Source: Massilia sp. KIM (GTDB lineage Bacteria > Pseudomonadota > Gammaproteobacteria > Burkholderiales > Burkholderiaceae_D). Taken from it: 64,000 nt of DNA. Both the position numbers and the translations under genes were made by a program. The notes under the pieces were generated by a model that was given only the letters and a program-made list of their open reading frames with translations, searched no databases and had not been told where the DNA came from. Below are positions 46,807 through 57,410 of the stretch, piece by piece (position 1 is the stretch's first letter; the number at the start of each line of letters is the position of its first letter). The DNA lies in contig NZ_MVAD01000001.1 in the NCBI RefSeq assembly GCF_002007115.1, positions 372,001-436,000 of the forward strand. The letters are read 5' to 3'.

Positions 46807-47826
46807 GTGCGCATCCAGGCGATCCGCGAGCGCCTGCGGGCGCTGGGCGCGCTGCCCGAGCACGAGCGCCGCGTGCTGCGCGACTGGGTCCAGGCCGCGC
46901 CCCACGAGCGCGGCCGGCGGCGGCCGGCCGACTACCTGCCCAAGCCAGTGCGCGAGGCCTTGCCCGCGCTCGACGCCGAGCTCGCGGGCATGGCGCGGCT
47001 GCTGAGCGAGCATCCGGCCGAGGACGGCTCGGCGCGCCTGCTGGTCGGGCTGCAGGACGGCCAGGCGGTGGAATCCGTGCTGCTGCCGCGCGATGGCGTG
47101 TGCGTCTCGAGCCAGGTCGGCTGCGCGGTCGGCTGCCAGTTCTGCATGACCGGGCGCGACGGCCTGCTGCGCCAGGTGACGAGCGGCGAGATCGTGGCCC
47201 AGGTGGTGCTGGCGCGGCGCCGCCGCCCGGTGAAGAAAGTGGTGTTCATGGGCATGGGCGAGCCCGCGCACAACCTCGACAACGTGCTGGAGGCGATCGA
47301 GCTGCTCGGCGTGGAAGGCAATATCGCGCACAAGAACCTGGTGTTCTCCACGGTGGGCGACCCGCGCGCCTTCGAGCGCCTGGGACAGGGCGCGGTCAAG
47401 CCGGCGCTGGCGATCTCGCTGCACACGGTCGACCCGGAGCTGCGGACGCGCCTGCTGCCGCGCGCCCCGCGCCTGAGCCCGCGCGAGCTGGTGGAGGAGG
47501 GCGAGCGCTACGCGCGCCTGAGCGGCTATCCGATCCAGTACCAGTGGACCCTGCTGGATGGCGTCAACGACGGCCAGGCGGAACTCGACGGCATCGTCGA
47601 ACTGCTGCGCGGGAAGTACGCCGTGCTCAACATGATTCCCTATAACAGTGTGCCCGAGCTGGCCTTCCGCCGTCCGGACTGGGACAAGGCCAGGGCCATC
47701 GCCGCCGGCCTGCACGCGCGCGGCATCCTCACCAAGCTGCGCGATTCGGCGGGCCAGGACGTGGACGGCGGCTGCGGCCAGTTGCGCGCCCGCGCCGCAC
47801 GCACCATCGCGGTGCATCCCGCCTAG
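46807..47826 (+). CDS. RlmN-like radical SAM RNA methyltransferase
   Basis: 339 residues from GTG directly after the apbC stop. The radical SAM cysteines C106, C110 and C113 lie in [17 protein letters not shown]323 in [13 protein letters not shown] corresponds to the mechanistic cysteine (C355) of E. coli Rlm[20 protein letters not shown] and [14 protein letters not shown] are also RlmN/Cfr features. The N-terminal domain is shorter and unlike standard RlmN, suggesting a paralogue; whether it modifies A2503, tRNA or another target is open. Coupling to the Fe-S carrier gene fits its 4Fe-4S need. Confidence 0.85.
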   Translation: MRIQAIRERLRALGALPEHERRVLRDWVQAAPHERGRRRPADYLPKPVREALPALDAELAGMARLLSEHPAEDGSARLLVGLQDGQAVESVLLPRDGVCVSSQVGCAVGCQFCMTGRDGLLRQVTSGEIVAQVVLARRRRPVKKVVFMGMGEPAHNLDNVLEAIELLGVEGNIAHKNLVFSTVGDPRAFERLGQGAVKPALAISLHTVDPELRTRLLPRAPRLSPRELVEEGERYARLSGYPIQYQWTLLDGVNDGQAELDGIVELLRGKYAVLNMIPYNSVPELAFRRPDWDKARAIAAGLHARGILTKLRDSAGQDVDGGCGQLRARAARTIAVHPA

Positions 47827-47967
47827 CGCCGCGGGCGCCGTTGCGGCGCCGCCGCGCCATCGCTCCCCTTGAGCGCACAAATGTGCGCGGACTCCGGTTT
47901 GCGCAGGAGCCGGGCCGGGGCGACGTGATACATCTGGAGGCAGCTTCCACTTCCTCCTTTCTGCACC

Positions 47968-49494
47968 ATGCTCATCGACGGCAGAACGCTCGCGCCGGGC
48001 AGCACCCTACAGACCGACGTCTGCATCGTCGGCAGCGGCATGGGCGCGCTCTCGGTGGCCCACGCCTTGGTCCGGAGCCGGCGCGACGTGCTGCTGGTCG
48101 AGGCCGGGCCGCTGCACCTGGCGCGCCGCGATCCTCCCGCGGTGCGCATCGAGAACATCGGCCGCCCCTTCGGCATCGCCACCAGCCGCGGCCTGGAGGT
48201 GGGCGGCGGCACCAATTTCTGGCACGGCGTCTGCGCGCCGCTCGACGAGGCCGATTTCCGCGCCCGCGACTACATCCCCCATAGCGGCTGGCCGCTTCAG
48301 CGCGCCGAACTGGCGCCCTGGTATGCGCTGGCGCTCGACTTCCTGTGCGGCGGCGAGGGCCCGCAGGAGGCGCCCGGTCCCGGCAGCACGGCCATGCGCG
48401 ACACCGACGTGTTCGATGCCAAGACCTACCGCTACCGGCCCGCGCCCGTGCGCGGCAAGGCCTTGCTCGCCGACTGGTGCGCGCGCGCGCTGCTGCGCTG
48501 CGTCTACCATGCCACCGCGCTGCGGCTGGTGTTGCGTCACGGACGCGCCCTGGCGCTGGAAGCGGGCAGCGGCGGGCGCCGCCTGCGGGTCGAGGCCAGG
48601 CGCTTCGTGCTGGCCGCCGGCGCGCTCGAGACCCCGCGCCTGCTGCTCAACACCCTGGCCCAGGAGGGCGCGCCGCCCGCGTCCTGGTGGCTGGGGCGCA
48701 ACCTGGTCGACCATCCGGTCGGCTACCTGTCCCAGGTGGTGTTCGAGCGGCCCTTCGCCGCGCCGGCCAGCCGCCCGGCCGGCGCCGATGGGCGGCAGGC
48801 GCTGCTGGCCTTCCCCGGTTTCCTGCTGCGCGGCGACGTGCAGTCCAGCCTGGGCCTGCCCAACCATGCGGTGTTCGTGCGCCAGGGCTACAGCGCGCGC
48901 CCGGTGCCGAACCGGCCCCTGATGTCCTTCCTCGGGCTGCGCGACCCGCGCGACCTGCGCCTGGCCCACGTGGCGGCGCTGCTGCGCCATCCCTATATCC
49001 TGTGGCGCATCGCCCAGCAGCTGATGCCGCTGCGCCTGAAGTCGGCCTACGGCGACCTGTTCTTCATGACCGAGCAGCTGCCCAATCCCGACAGCCGGGT
49101 CAGCCTGTCGGCGCATGCCCGCGACGAGTACGGCCTGCCGCTGGCGCGGGTCGACTGGTGCCTGGGCGAGCGCGACCTGGCCCTGTTCGGCGCCTATCAC
49201 GCGCTGCTCATGGCCAGCCTGCGCGGGCACCGCGAGGTGCGCGGCCTGCGCGCCGATCCGCTCGAACGCTGGGCCGAGAGCGCCGCGTCGGCCGCCCACC
49301 ACCTGGGCACGGCGCGAATGGGGGCCAGCATTCGCGAGGGCGTGGTCGACCGCGACGGCAAGGTGTTCGGCCTGGACAACGTCTGGGTCGGCGACGGCTC
49401 GGTGTTCGCCACGGCCGGCAACGTCAATCCCTCGCTCAGCATCTGCGCGCTCGGACAGCGCCTGGGAAGCCATCTTCGGCAAGCCCGCGCCTAG
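47968..49494 (+). CDS. GMC-family FAD oxidoreductase
   Basis: 508 residues. [17 protein letters not shown] (ADP-binding Rossmann), [27 protein letters not shown], and the C-terminal [10 protein letters not shown] with the catalytic-type His plus [19 protein letters not shown] are GMC signatures. It oxidises an alcohol or sterol-like substrate; specificity unknown. No signal peptide. The stop is 200 bp before the GGDEF-GGDEF-EAL gene, so it may or may not belong to the biosynthetic locus. Confidence 0.85.
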   Translation: MLIDGRTLAPGSTLQTDVCIVGSGMGALSVAHALVRSRRDVLLVEAGPLHLARRDPPAVRIENIGRPFGIATSRGLEVGGGTNFWHGVCAPLDEADFRARDYIPHSGWPLQRAELAPWYALALDFLCGGEGPQEAPGPGSTAMRDTDVFDAKTYRYRPAPVRGKALLADWCARALLRCVYHATALRLVLRHGRALALEAGSGGRRLRVEARRFVLAAGALETPRLLLNTLAQEGAPPASWWLGRNLVDHPVGYLSQVVFERPFAAPASRPAGADGRQALLAFPGFLLRGDVQSSLGLPNHAVFVRQGYSARPVPNRPLMSFLGLRDPRDLRLAHVAALLRHPYILWRIAQQLMPLRLKSAYGDLFFMTEQLPNPDSRVSLSAHARDEYGLPLARVDWCLGERDLALFGAYHALLMASLRGHREVRGLRADPLERWAESAASAAHHLGTARMGASIREGVVDRDGKVFGLDNVWVGDGSVFATAGNVNPSLSICALGQRLGSHLRQARA

Positions 49495-49694
49495 TCGAAT
49501 ACCGGCGCCGGCGCTTGAGTTGCCTCAAACGAGTTCAGAACGAACACCACCTACAACGCTGGGCGCGGCCGGAACCCGAAGGGCGCGTTTTTCCGGCCGC
49601 TTTCTGTTCGGAATTAAAGTCGTCAAGAAATTCCCTGTCTACACTCGGTCCTCGGGGCGTCTTTCCGGGCGCCAGGGTTCGGGACGGGAGCGAG

Positions 49695-52229
49695 ATGAAG
49701 AACGACAGCATGCGGTGGGGCGGGCGCTACCTGTCCTGCGTGCACCGCTTCATTCCAGCGACGCTGCAGCAGGATGCGGCGACGACGGCGCGCGCCGGGA
49801 ACGTGGTGAACGCCGCCGTGATGGCCGCCACCGCCGGGCCGCTGTACGCGCTCGCCTACTGGCTGCTCGGCCTGCACCTGGCGGCGCTCGAGATCCTGCT
49901 GTGCTGCGCGTGCATGCTGCTGGCGCCGGCCGTGCTGCGCGCCACCGGCAGCATCGTGGCCGCGCGCGAACTGTTCCTGTGCGCGCTGTTCTTCAACTTC
50001 TCCTGGCTCACCTGGCACCTGGGCGGGATCACGGCGCCCACCGCCAGCTGGCTGATCACCGGGCCGGTGGTGGCCATGTTCCTGGGCGGGGTGCCGAGCG
50101 CCGTGTTCTGGCTGACGATGAGCTGCGCCAGCGCGGCGGCGATCTACGGCGCCCAGGTGTCGGGGCTGGCCCTGCCGCCGCGGCCGCAGGCCGACATGGC
50201 CCTGCTGCACCTGGTGTGCGACATCGGCCTGTACGTGGTGGTGCTGGTCTTCGTGCTGCTGTTCGAGCTGACCAAGACCGAGGGCTTCGTCAAGCTGCAG
50301 CAGGCCCTGAGCACCATCAACGAACTGGCGATCCGCGACGAGCTCACCGGCAGCCATAACCGCCGCTTCCTGCTCGGCCTGATCGACAAGGAGAAGGAGC
50401 GCAGCGACCGCAATGGCCGCAGCTTCTGCCTGTGCCTGTTCGACATCGACTTCTTCAAGCGCATCAACGACACCTATGGCCACGCCGCCGGCGACACCGT
50501 GCTGCGCGAGTTCGCGCAGGCGGTGCAGGGGCAGATCCGCGGCACCGACGCCTTCGGACGCTATGGCGGCGAGGAGTTCATGCTGATGCTGCCCGAGACC
50601 CCGGCGCCGGACGCGGTGCTGCTGGCCGAGCGGGTGCGCGGCGTGATCGCCGGCCTGCGCTGCATGGAAGGCGAGGGCGGGGGCGCGATCACCCTGACCG
50701 TGTCGGTCGGCGTGGCCGAGTACCGGCTGGGCGAGCCGGTGGCCCAGGCGATCGTGCGCGCCGACGAGGCCCTGTACCTCGCCAAGTCGCTGGGCCGCAA
50801 CCGGGTGGTCTGCCACGGCGAGGACCAGCGCCAGCCCGCGCCCGCGTCTGCGCACGACCCGCGCGACATGGGCGCCAGCCTGGCGCGCATGCTCGACGGC
50901 GCCCAGTGCGACCAGCTCACCGGCCTGCTCAACCGGCGCCTGCTGCGCGACCGCCTGCGCCACGCCATGGACCGCGCCAACCGCAACCGCCGCCCGATCG
51001 CGCTGCTGCTCCTGAACATCAACCGCTTCAAGGAAGTCAACGACGCCCTCGGCTACGAGGCCGGCGACGCCCTGCTGGCCCAGTCCGGGGCCGCGATCCG
51101 GCGCTGCCTGCGCGACAGCGACACCGTGGCGCGCTGGGGCGGCGACGAGTTCATCGCGCTGCTGGAAGACCTGGGCGGCGAGGGCGACGCCCTTCAGGTG
51201 GCGGAAAAGATCCTCGACCGCTTCGCGTTGCCGATCGTGGTGGGCGGGCGCGAGTGCTTCGTCAGCCTGGCGGTGGGTGTGGCCCTGTATCCGGCCGCCG
51301 ACTGCGACATGGACGCGCTGCTCAAGCGCGCCGACCTCGCCATGCGCCACGCCAAGGAGTGGGGCGAGAACAGCGTGCAGCTTTATCGTGGCGTGCAGGC
51401 CCAGCCTCCCTCCGAGCGCCTGGCCCTCAAGAACGGCCTGCGCGACGCGCTCGCGCGCGGCCAGCTGTTCCTCGAATACCAGCCCCAGGTCGACCTGGCC
51501 ACGCGGCGCGTGGTCGGGGTCGAGGCCCTGCTGCGCTGGCAGCACCCGGTCTACGGCCGGATCGACCCTGGCCGCTTCATCCCGCTGGCCGAGGAGACCG
51601 GCATGATCGTGCCGATCGGCGAATGGGTGCTGCGCAACGCCTGCCTGCAAAACCGGGCCTGGGTCGCCTCCGGCCTGCCCGAGCTGAAGACCGCGGTCAA
51701 CCTGTCGGCGCGCCAGCTCAAGGAGCCCGGCCTGGCCGGACGCGTGCTGGCCATCCTGGCCGAGACCGGGATGCCGGCGCGCTGCCTCGACCTCGAACTC
51801 ACCGAGGGCATGCTGATCGAGGACCTGGGCGCCAATAGCGCCCTGATGAACCGCCTGCGCCAGGCCGGCGTCCTGGTCTCGATCGACGACTTCGGCACCG
51901 GCTATTCGAGCCTGAACTACCTGTGCGAGCTGCCGGTGGACATCCTCAAGATGGACGGCCTGTTCGTGCGCCGGCTGGGCGGCAGGGCCACGCCCGGCGC
52001 GGCCGCGCCGGGACGCTCGTTCGCGATCGCCCAGACCATCGTGGCCATGGCCCACCGCCTCGGCCTGTCGGTGATCGCCGAATCGGTCGAGACCCAGGAT
52101 CAGCTCGACGACCTGTGCGTCATGGGCTGCGACGCCGCCCAGGGTTATCTGTTCGCGCGCCCGCTGGCGCCCGACGACCTCGCCGCGCTGCTGGCCCGGG
52201 CCTTGCCCGCGGCGGCGCTGACCGCCTGA
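49695..52229 (+). CDS. Membrane protein with tandem GGDEF domains and EAL domain
   Basis: 844 residues. Six or so membrane helices (about 38-195), a first GGDEF (GGEEF at 291-295; FDIDFFKRIND; inhibitory RGTD) that looks fully active, a second GGDEF (GGDEF at 482-486; RDSD) whose metal site reads LNINRFKEVND instead of DxD, and an EAL phosphodiesterase with EALLRW at 610, DDFGTGYSSLNYL, KMDGLFV and AESVET intact. The second GGDEF probably binds GTP as a sensor rather than cyclising it. Both synthesis and breakdown of c-di-GMP are possible. It ends 25 bp before the alpha-oxoamine synthase gene. Confidence 0.93.
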   Translation: MKNDSMRWGGRYLSCVHRFIPATLQQDAATTARAGNVVNAAVMAATAGPLYALAYWLLGLHLAALEILLCCACMLLAPAVLRATGSIVAARELFLCALFFNFSWLTWHLGGITAPTASWLITGPVVAMFLGGVPSAVFWLTMSCASAAAIYGAQVSGLALPPRPQADMALLHLVCDIGLYVVVLVFVLLFELTKTEGFVKLQQALSTINELAIRDELTGSHNRRFLLGLIDKEKERSDRNGRSFCLCLFDIDFFKRINDTYGHAAGDTVLREFAQAVQGQIRGTDAFGRYGGEEFMLMLPETPAPDAVLLAERVRGVIAGLRCMEGEGGGAITLTVSVGVAEYRLGEPVAQAIVRADEALYLAKSLGRNRVVCHGEDQRQPAPASAHDPRDMGASLARMLDGAQCDQLTGLLNRRLLRDRLRHAMDRANRNRRPIALLLLNINRFKEVNDALGYEAGDALLAQSGAAIRRCLRDSDTVARWGGDEFIALLEDLGGEGDALQVAEKILDRFALPIVVGGRECFVSLAVGVALYPAADCDMDALLKRADLAMRHAKEWGENSVQLYRGVQAQPPSERLALKNGLRDALARGQLFLEYQPQVDLATRRVVGVEALLRWQHPVYGRIDPGRFIPLAEETGMIVPIGEWVLRNACLQNRAWVASGLPELKTAVNLSARQLKEPGLAGRVLAILAETGMPARCLDLELTEGMLIEDLGANSALMNRLRQAGVLVSIDDFGTGYSSLNYLCELPVDILKMDGLFVRRLGGRATPGAAAPGRSFAIAQTIVAMAHRLGLSVIAESVETQDQLDDLCVMGCDAAQGYLFARPLAPDDLAALLARALPAAALTA

Positions 52230-52254
52230 CATCCCTAGCTCACTGGAGGAAGCC

Positions 52255-53697
52255 GTGCACAACGAATCCGTTCCCTTCGATCCCGCCCAGGACCTGGCGC
52301 TGCTGGCCGCATCCGGCGCCCTGGACGGCAACGTGGCCCAGTTCGCGCAGCCGCGCGGGCCCGACCTGCTGCGCCGCAGCGCGCCCCTCGAGGCCTGGTG
52401 CGGCCTGCGCGCGCGCCACGGGGTCTGGCCCTATGCGCGGGTGCTGGAAGGGCCGCCCGAGCCGCTCGCCAACGTCGGCGTCGGCGGCGCGGACGGGGCC
52501 ACCCTGGTACGCGGGATCAACTTCGCATCCCAGGACTACCTGTCTCTGGCGGCCCATCCGGCGGTGGCCGAGGCCGCGCTGCGCGCCCTGGGCGAAGCCG
52601 GTCCGCACAGCGCCGGCTCGGCTGTCCTGTTGGGGAACACGCGCTACTCGCTGCGCGTGGAGCAGGCCCTGGGCGAGCTGCTCGGCCTGTCGCAGGTGGT
52701 GCTGTTCCCGACCGGCTGGGCGGCCGCCTTCGGCGCCATCACCGCCCTGGTGCACGGCGCCGACCACGTGGTGATCGACCAGCTGGCCCACGCGTCGCTG
52801 CGCCAGGGCGCGGCGGCGGCCACCCGCAACGTGCTGGTGCACCGCCACCTGGACTGCGACCACGTGCGCGAGCTGCTGGCCGGGATCCGCGCGCGCGACA
52901 GCGCCAACGCCATCCTGGTGGTGACCGAAGGCCTGTTCAGCATGGACGCCGACAGCCCCGACCTGCCGCTGCTGCAGCACCTGTGCCGCGAATACGGCGC
53001 CACCCTGCTGGTGGACGTGGCCCACGACCTGGGCGCCACCGGGCCGGGCGGGCTGGGCGCGATCGGGGCCCAGCGCATGCAGGGCCGGATCGACATCGTG
53101 ATGGGGGCCTTCTCCAAGACCTTCGCCGCCAACGGCGGCTTCGTGGCCTGCGCCGAGCGCTCGGCGCGGCGCCAGTTGCAGATGTACGCGGGGCCGCACA
53201 TGTTTTCCAACGCGCTCTCGCCGGTGCAGGCGGCGGTGGTGCTGGAGAGCCTGCGCATCGTCACCTCCGGCGAAGGCGACGGCCTGCGCGCCGACCTGAT
53301 GAGGAATGCCGTCGAGCTGCGCGCCCTGCTGCGCGACGCCGGGCTGCGTTGCCTGGGCGAACCCTCGCCGATCGTGCCGGTGTGGATGGGGCAGGAAGCA
53401 AACGCCCGCGTGGCCGGCATGCTGCTGGCGCGCGACGCGGTGTTCGTCAACCCGGTCGAGTACCCGGGCGTGCCGCTGGGCGCGGCGCGCCTGCGCCTGC
53501 AACTGATGGCGAACCATACCCCGGCCCAGATCCGGCGCGCGGCGCCGCTGGTGGCGGCAGCAGCCGCGCGCGCGGGTGTGCCGGCCGGCGGCATACCGGC
53601 TGCGGGCTTGCCGGCGGCGGGCATGCCGGCAGCGGGCGCACCGGTCTCCGGCATGCCGGCCTCGGGAGCGGCAGCGACGGAGGCCTGCCGTGGCTGA
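52255..53697 (+). CDS. Alpha-oxoamine synthase family PLP enzyme (AONS/SPT-like)
   Basis: 480 residues from GTG behind GGAGGAAGCC. Aligns with 8-amino-7-oxononanoate synthase, serine palmitoyltransferase and CqsA: INFASQDYLSLAAHP, GSAVLLGNTRYSLRVEQALGELLG, LLVDVAHDLGATG (PLP Asp and His) and the PLP-lysine K288 in GAFSKTFAANGGFVA. These enzymes condense an amino acid with an acyl thioester with loss of CO2. The last ~45 residues are a Gly/Pro/Ala repeat (PAAGMPAAG-like units) outside the fold. It overlaps the next gene by 8 bp. Biotin genes are absent nearby, arguing against BioF. Confidence 0.88.
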   Translation: MHNESVPFDPAQDLALLAASGALDGNVAQFAQPRGPDLLRRSAPLEAWCGLRARHGVWPYARVLEGPPEPLANVGVGGADGATLVRGINFASQDYLSLAAHPAVAEAALRALGEAGPHSAGSAVLLGNTRYSLRVEQALGELLGLSQVVLFPTGWAAAFGAITALVHGADHVVIDQLAHASLRQGAAAATRNVLVHRHLDCDHVRELLAGIRARDSANAILVVTEGLFSMDADSPDLPLLQHLCREYGATLLVDVAHDLGATGPGGLGAIGAQRMQGRIDIVMGAFSKTFAANGGFVACAERSARRQLQMYAGPHMFSNALSPVQAAVVLESLRIVTSGEGDGLRADLMRNAVELRALLRDAGLRCLGEPSPIVPVWMGQEANARVAGMLLARDAVFVNPVEYPGVPLGAARLRLQLMANHTPAQIRRAAPLVAAAAARAGVPAGGIPAAGLPAAGMPAAGAPVSGMPASGAAATEACRG

Positions 53698-56600
53698 GCG
53701 CGAACCCTACCGCGCCAGCCCGGTGCTGGAACGGCTGCAACGCCACGCGCAGGAGGCGCCGGCGCGCATCGCCTTCAGCTTCGTGCGCGAGGACGGGCGC
53801 GAGGAATCGATCCTGTTCGGCGAACTGGCGGCGCGCGTGGACGCGCTGGCCGGGGCGCTGGCGACCTTGGCCGCCAGCGGCGAACGCGTCCTGCTGCAAT
53901 ATCCGCCCGGGCTGCCCTTCGTGGTGGCATTTTTCGCCTGCCTGCGCGCGGGGCTGGTGGCGGTGCCGGCTCCGCTGCCGCGCAAGCATGGGGATGGCCA
54001 GGGCCTGCTGCGCCTGCTGGAGGACGCGGCCCCGACCCTGGTGCTGAGCACCCGCGACGCCGCGCCGCTGGTCGAGCCCCAGTTGCGCGGGCATGCGGCC
54101 GGCCTGGTCTTCACCGACGCCTTCGACGCCGGCCAGGGGACGATGCGCGCGCCGCGCCCGCCGCGCACGCCGCTCGCCTTCATCCAGTACACCTCGGGCT
54201 CGACCAGCCGCCCGCGCGGCGTCGAGGTCACCCACGCCGCCCTGTCGGCCAACGTGGAGGCGATCGGCGAGGCCTTCGGCTTCCGGCGCGACAGCGTGAT
54301 GGTGAGCTGGCTGCCGCCTTTCCACGACATGGGCCTGGTGGGCAGCATCGTGACGCCGGCCGCGCTGGGCTTTCGCTCGGTGCTGATGGCGCCAGCCTCC
54401 TTCCTGCGCCATCCGCTGCGCTGGGTCGAGGCCATGAGCCGCTACGGCGCCACCTGCGCCGGCGGGCCGGACTTCGCCTGGGACTTGTGCGCGCGCCGCT
54501 ACCTGGCCGAGCCGGCGGGGCGCGAGGCGCTCGACCTGTCGCGCCTGGAAGTGGCCTACAACGGCGCCGAGCCGGTGCGCGCATCGACGCTGCGCCGGGT
54601 GCGCGCCGCCTTCGCCGCCTGCGGCCTGCGCGAGGAGGCCTTGTTTCCCTGCTACGGCCTGGCCGAGCACACCCTGCTGGCGGCCGGCGGGCCGCGCGGG
54701 CGCGCGCCGCGCATCCTGAGCCTGAGCAAGGCGCGGCTGGAAGCGGGGCAGGTGAGGGAGAGCGCGGAAGGCGACCCGGACGCGCGCGAGCTGGTGAGCT
54801 GCGGACCGCCGGCGCCGGGCGTCACGGTGCTGGCCGTCGACCCCGACAGCGTGCGTCCGGCCGGCCCCGGCCGGGTCGGCGAACTGTGGCTGGCCGGCGA
54901 CTCGGTGGCGCGCGGCTATCGCGCGAGCGGCGGCGGGCAGGCCGGGGAGGCGGGTGGCCGGGTGTTCGGGGCGCGCCTGGAGGGCGGCGACGGGCCCTGG
55001 CTGCGCACCGGCGACCTGGGCTTCGTGCGCGAGGGCGAGGTCTACGTCACCGGACGGCTCAAGGACCTGGTGATCGTCAACGGCCGCAATATCTATCCGC
55101 AGGACGTCGAGGCCGTGGTCGAGGAGGCCGCAGGCTTCCTGGAGCCGAACCGCTGCGCCGCCTTCGCCCTGGAAGAAGACGGGCGCGAGCGCCTGGCGGT
55201 GGCGCTGGAAGCAGACCGCCGCCTGCTGCGCCTGGCGCGCCGCGCGCAGCAGGACGGCGCCAAGGTCGCGGAACTGGACGCGCTGGGGCAGCGCATCCGC
55301 ACCGCGGTCGCGCGCCGCTTCGGCATCGCGCTCGGCCTGCTGGCCTTCGTGCGCCCCGGGAGCTTCCCGCGCACCACCAGCGGCAAGGTCCAGCGCTCGC
55401 GCTGCCGGCAGCTCGCCGCGCGCGCGGAGCTGGACCTCGTGTACGCCACCCGCGAAGCCAGGCGCGCGCCGCACCCGCAGCGCCGGCGCGACGACCCGCC
55501 GGCGCTGGCCGCCAGCAGCGTCCAGGCCGACGTCATGATCGCGTGGCTGCGCCAGTACGCGGCGCGCCGCCTCGACTCGCGCCTGATGGACGAGCGCCGC
55601 TCCCTCGCTCCGCACCTGCTGCTCGACTTCGGCAACCGCGGCCTGCTCGGCCTGCAGGTCCCGAAGGCATTCGGCGGCCGGGCCCTGGCCACGCCCGACC
55701 TGCTGCGCGTGATGGAGCAACTGGCCGCGCTCGACCTGACGGTGGCCACCGTGGTGGGCGTGCACAACGGCCTGGGCCTGCGTCCGCTGCTGCGTTACGG
55801 CACGGAGGCGCTGCGCGCGCATGCCTTGCCAGACCTGGCGGCGGGACGCCAGCTGGCGGCCTTCGCCCTGACCGAACCGGCCGCCGGGGCCAATCCGCTG
55901 GCGATGCGCACCCGCGCCCAGCGGGTGGAGGGCGGCTGGCGCCTGAACGGCGAGAAGCACCTGATCGGCCTGGCCAGCTGGGCCGGCTGGATCACGGTGC
56001 TGGCGCGCGCGGTCGGCGCCGACGGCGGCGCGCTGGGCACGGTGGCCCTGCTGGTGCCGGAGGACGCGCCCGGCCTGCGCCAGGGGCCGGAGGCGCTCAC
56101 CATGGGCATGCGTGCGATGGTGCAGAACGCGCTGCGCTTCGAGGACATGTTCGTGCCCGACGCCCAGGTGCTGGGCCATCCCGGCGCCGGCATGGAGGTG
56201 GCGCGCGACGCCATGGCCTTCGCGCGCCTGGGCATTGGCGCCCTGTGCATCGGCGCCATGAAGCGCTGCGCCCAGCTGATGCTGCGCTACGCCGGGCGGC
56301 GCGAGGTGGCCGGCGGCCTGCTGGCCGAGAATCCGGAAACCCTGGCGCGGCTGGATGAGCTGAGCTGCGCGGTGGCGGCCCTGGAAGCCCTGGTGCGCGC
56401 CATCTCCGCGCACGACAAAGGTGGCGAACTGCCGCAGGAGGCCTGCATGGCCTGCAAGTGCGTGGCCTCCGAACTGTTGTGGGAGACGGCGGACGCCCTG
56501 ATGCAGATGCTGGGCGGACGCGGCTATCTGGAGCCGAACCTGGCGCCCCAGATCCTGCGCGACGCGCGCGTGCTGCGCATCCTCGAAGGCCCGACCGAGG

Positions 56601-57382
56601 CGCTGTACGCCCACCTCGGCGCGGCGCACGAGATCTGCTGCGGCTTCATCGGCGAGGCACTGGGGGCGCCGCTGCTGGCCGACAGCGCGCGCGAGGCGGC
56701 GCGCCGGGCGGGGCCGGACGCGGCCCACGGGGCGGGCGAACTGTGCGCCTGGACCATGCTGGCGGCGGCCGCCGCCGGCGCCGGCGGACCCGCCGCGGCC
56801 TGGGCGCGGCGGCGCCTGGATGCGCTGCTGGCCGCGCTGCGGCGGCGAGATGAACGCCCCGCCTCGGCCGAGCTGGCGGCGCGCATCGCGGCCTACGCGC
56901 TGGCGATCGGCGAGCCGGAACAGGAGGCGGTGGGCGAGGCGCAGCAGCGCGACCCGCTGCTGGCGCGCGACTGGGACGGGGGAGGGCGGCCGGCCGCGGC
57001 AGCGGCGGCGACCGGCTCCGGGACCGGCCTGGCGGAGGGCATGGGGGATGGCGCGGGCGCGGGGGCGGCAGAGGCCACGCGCGCGCTGGTGCGCGAATGC
57101 CTGCTCAACAGCTTGCGCGACGGCGGCGTGGAGGACATCGACGACGACACCTCGTTCGCCGAAGCGGGGCTGGATTCGCTGGCGGCGATGCCGGTGGCGC
57201 TGGAGCTCGAACAGCGCACCGGGCTCCAGGTCAATGCCGAGCTGCTCTATGAATATCCGACGGTGGCGGCCCTTGCCGCCTATATCGACGCGCGGCTGGC
57301 CGTTAGGCCTGCCGTTCGGCTTGCATCGGGAGAGGAGGCGCAGCGAGCGGATGCCGGCACGCAGGGCGACGGGGTAAAATAA
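53690..57382 (+). CDS. Trifunctional fatty-acyl-AMP ligase / acyl-CoA dehydrogenase / acyl carrier protein
   Basis: 1230 residues from GTG behind CGGAGG. Residues ~1-580: fatty-acyl-AMP ligase with [11 protein letters not shown] at 167, [32 protein letters not shown] and the C-terminal Lys in [10 protein letters not shown]. Residues ~610-970: acyl-CoA dehydrogenase with [12 protein letters not shown] and the catalytic-type Glu in [11 protein letters not shown] Gly/Ala linker leads to an acyl carrier domain with phosphopantetheine Ser S1163 in GLDSL. It should activate a fatty acid as AMP ester, load it on its own carrier and oxidise it to the 2,3-enoyl form. Partner of the upstream oxoamine synthase; gltX follows in 28 bp. 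Confidence 0.9.
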   Translation: MAEREPYRASPVLERLQRHAQEAPARIAFSFVREDGREESILFGELAARVDALAGALATLAASGERVLLQYPPGLPFVVAFFACLRAGLVAVPAPLPRKHGDGQGLLRLLEDAAPTLVLSTRDAAPLVEPQLRGHAAGLVFTDAFDAGQGTMRAPRPPRTPLAFIQYTSGSTSRPRGVEVTHAALSANVEAIGEAFGFRRDSVMVSWLPPFHDMGLVGSIVTPAALGFRSVLMAPASFLRHPLRWVEAMSRYGATCAGGPDFAWDLCARRYLAEPAGREALDLSRLEVAYNGAEPVRASTLRRVRAAFAACGLREEALFPCYGLAEHTLLAAGGPRGRAPRILSLSKARLEAGQVRESAEGDPDARELVSCGPPAPGVTVLAVDPDSVRPAGPGRVGELWLAGDSVARGYRASGGGQAGEAGGRVFGARLEGGDGPWLRTGDLGFVREGEVYVTGRLKDLVIVNGRNIYPQDVEAVVEEAAGFLEPNRCAAFALEEDGRERLAVALEADRRLLRLARRAQQDGAKVAELDALGQRIRTAVARRFGIALGLLAFVRPGSFPRTTSGKVQRSRCRQLAARAELDLVYATREARRAPHPQRRRDDPPALAASSVQADVMIAWLRQYAARRLDSRLMDERRSLAPHLLLDFGNRGLLGLQVPKAFGGRALATPDLLRVMEQLAALDLTVATVVGVHNGLGLRPLLRYGTEALRAHALPDLAAGRQLAAFALTEPAAGANPLAMRTRAQRVEGGWRLNGEKHLIGLASWAGWITVLARAVGADGGALGTVALLVPEDAPGLRQGPEALTMGMRAMVQNALRFEDMFVPDAQVLGHPGAGMEVARDAMAFARLGIGALCIGAMKRCAQLMLRYAGRREVAGGLLAENPETLARLDELSCAVAALEALVRAISAHDKGGELPQEACMACKCVASELLWETADALMQMLGGRGYLEPNLAPQILRDARVLRILEGPTEALYAHLGAAHEICCGFIGEALGAPLLADSAREAARRAGPDAAHGAGELCAWTMLAAAAAGAGGPAAAWARRRLDALLAALRRRDERPASAELAARIAAYALAIGEPEQEAVGEAQQRDPLLARDWDGGGRPAAAAAATGSGTGLAEGMGDGAGAGAAEATRALVRECLLNSLRDGGVEDIDDDTSFAEAGLDSLAAMPVALELEQRTGLQVNAELLYEYPTVAALAAYIDARLAVRPAVRLASGEEAQRADAGTQGDGVK

Positions 57383-57410
57383 CTTTTTTACCTCATCGCT
57401 TTATTCTCCT

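Noticed and set aside
52255..53697. BioF (8-amino-7-oxononanoate synthase) for biotin
   Set aside because: No biotin genes nearby, and tight coupling to a FAAL-ACAD-ACP protein favours a different acyl-amino acid condensation. Not fully excluded.
53447..56728. 1093-codon open frame opposite the FAAL-ACAD-ACP gene
   Set aside because: Shadow frame; the plus-strand frame carries all conserved motifs.
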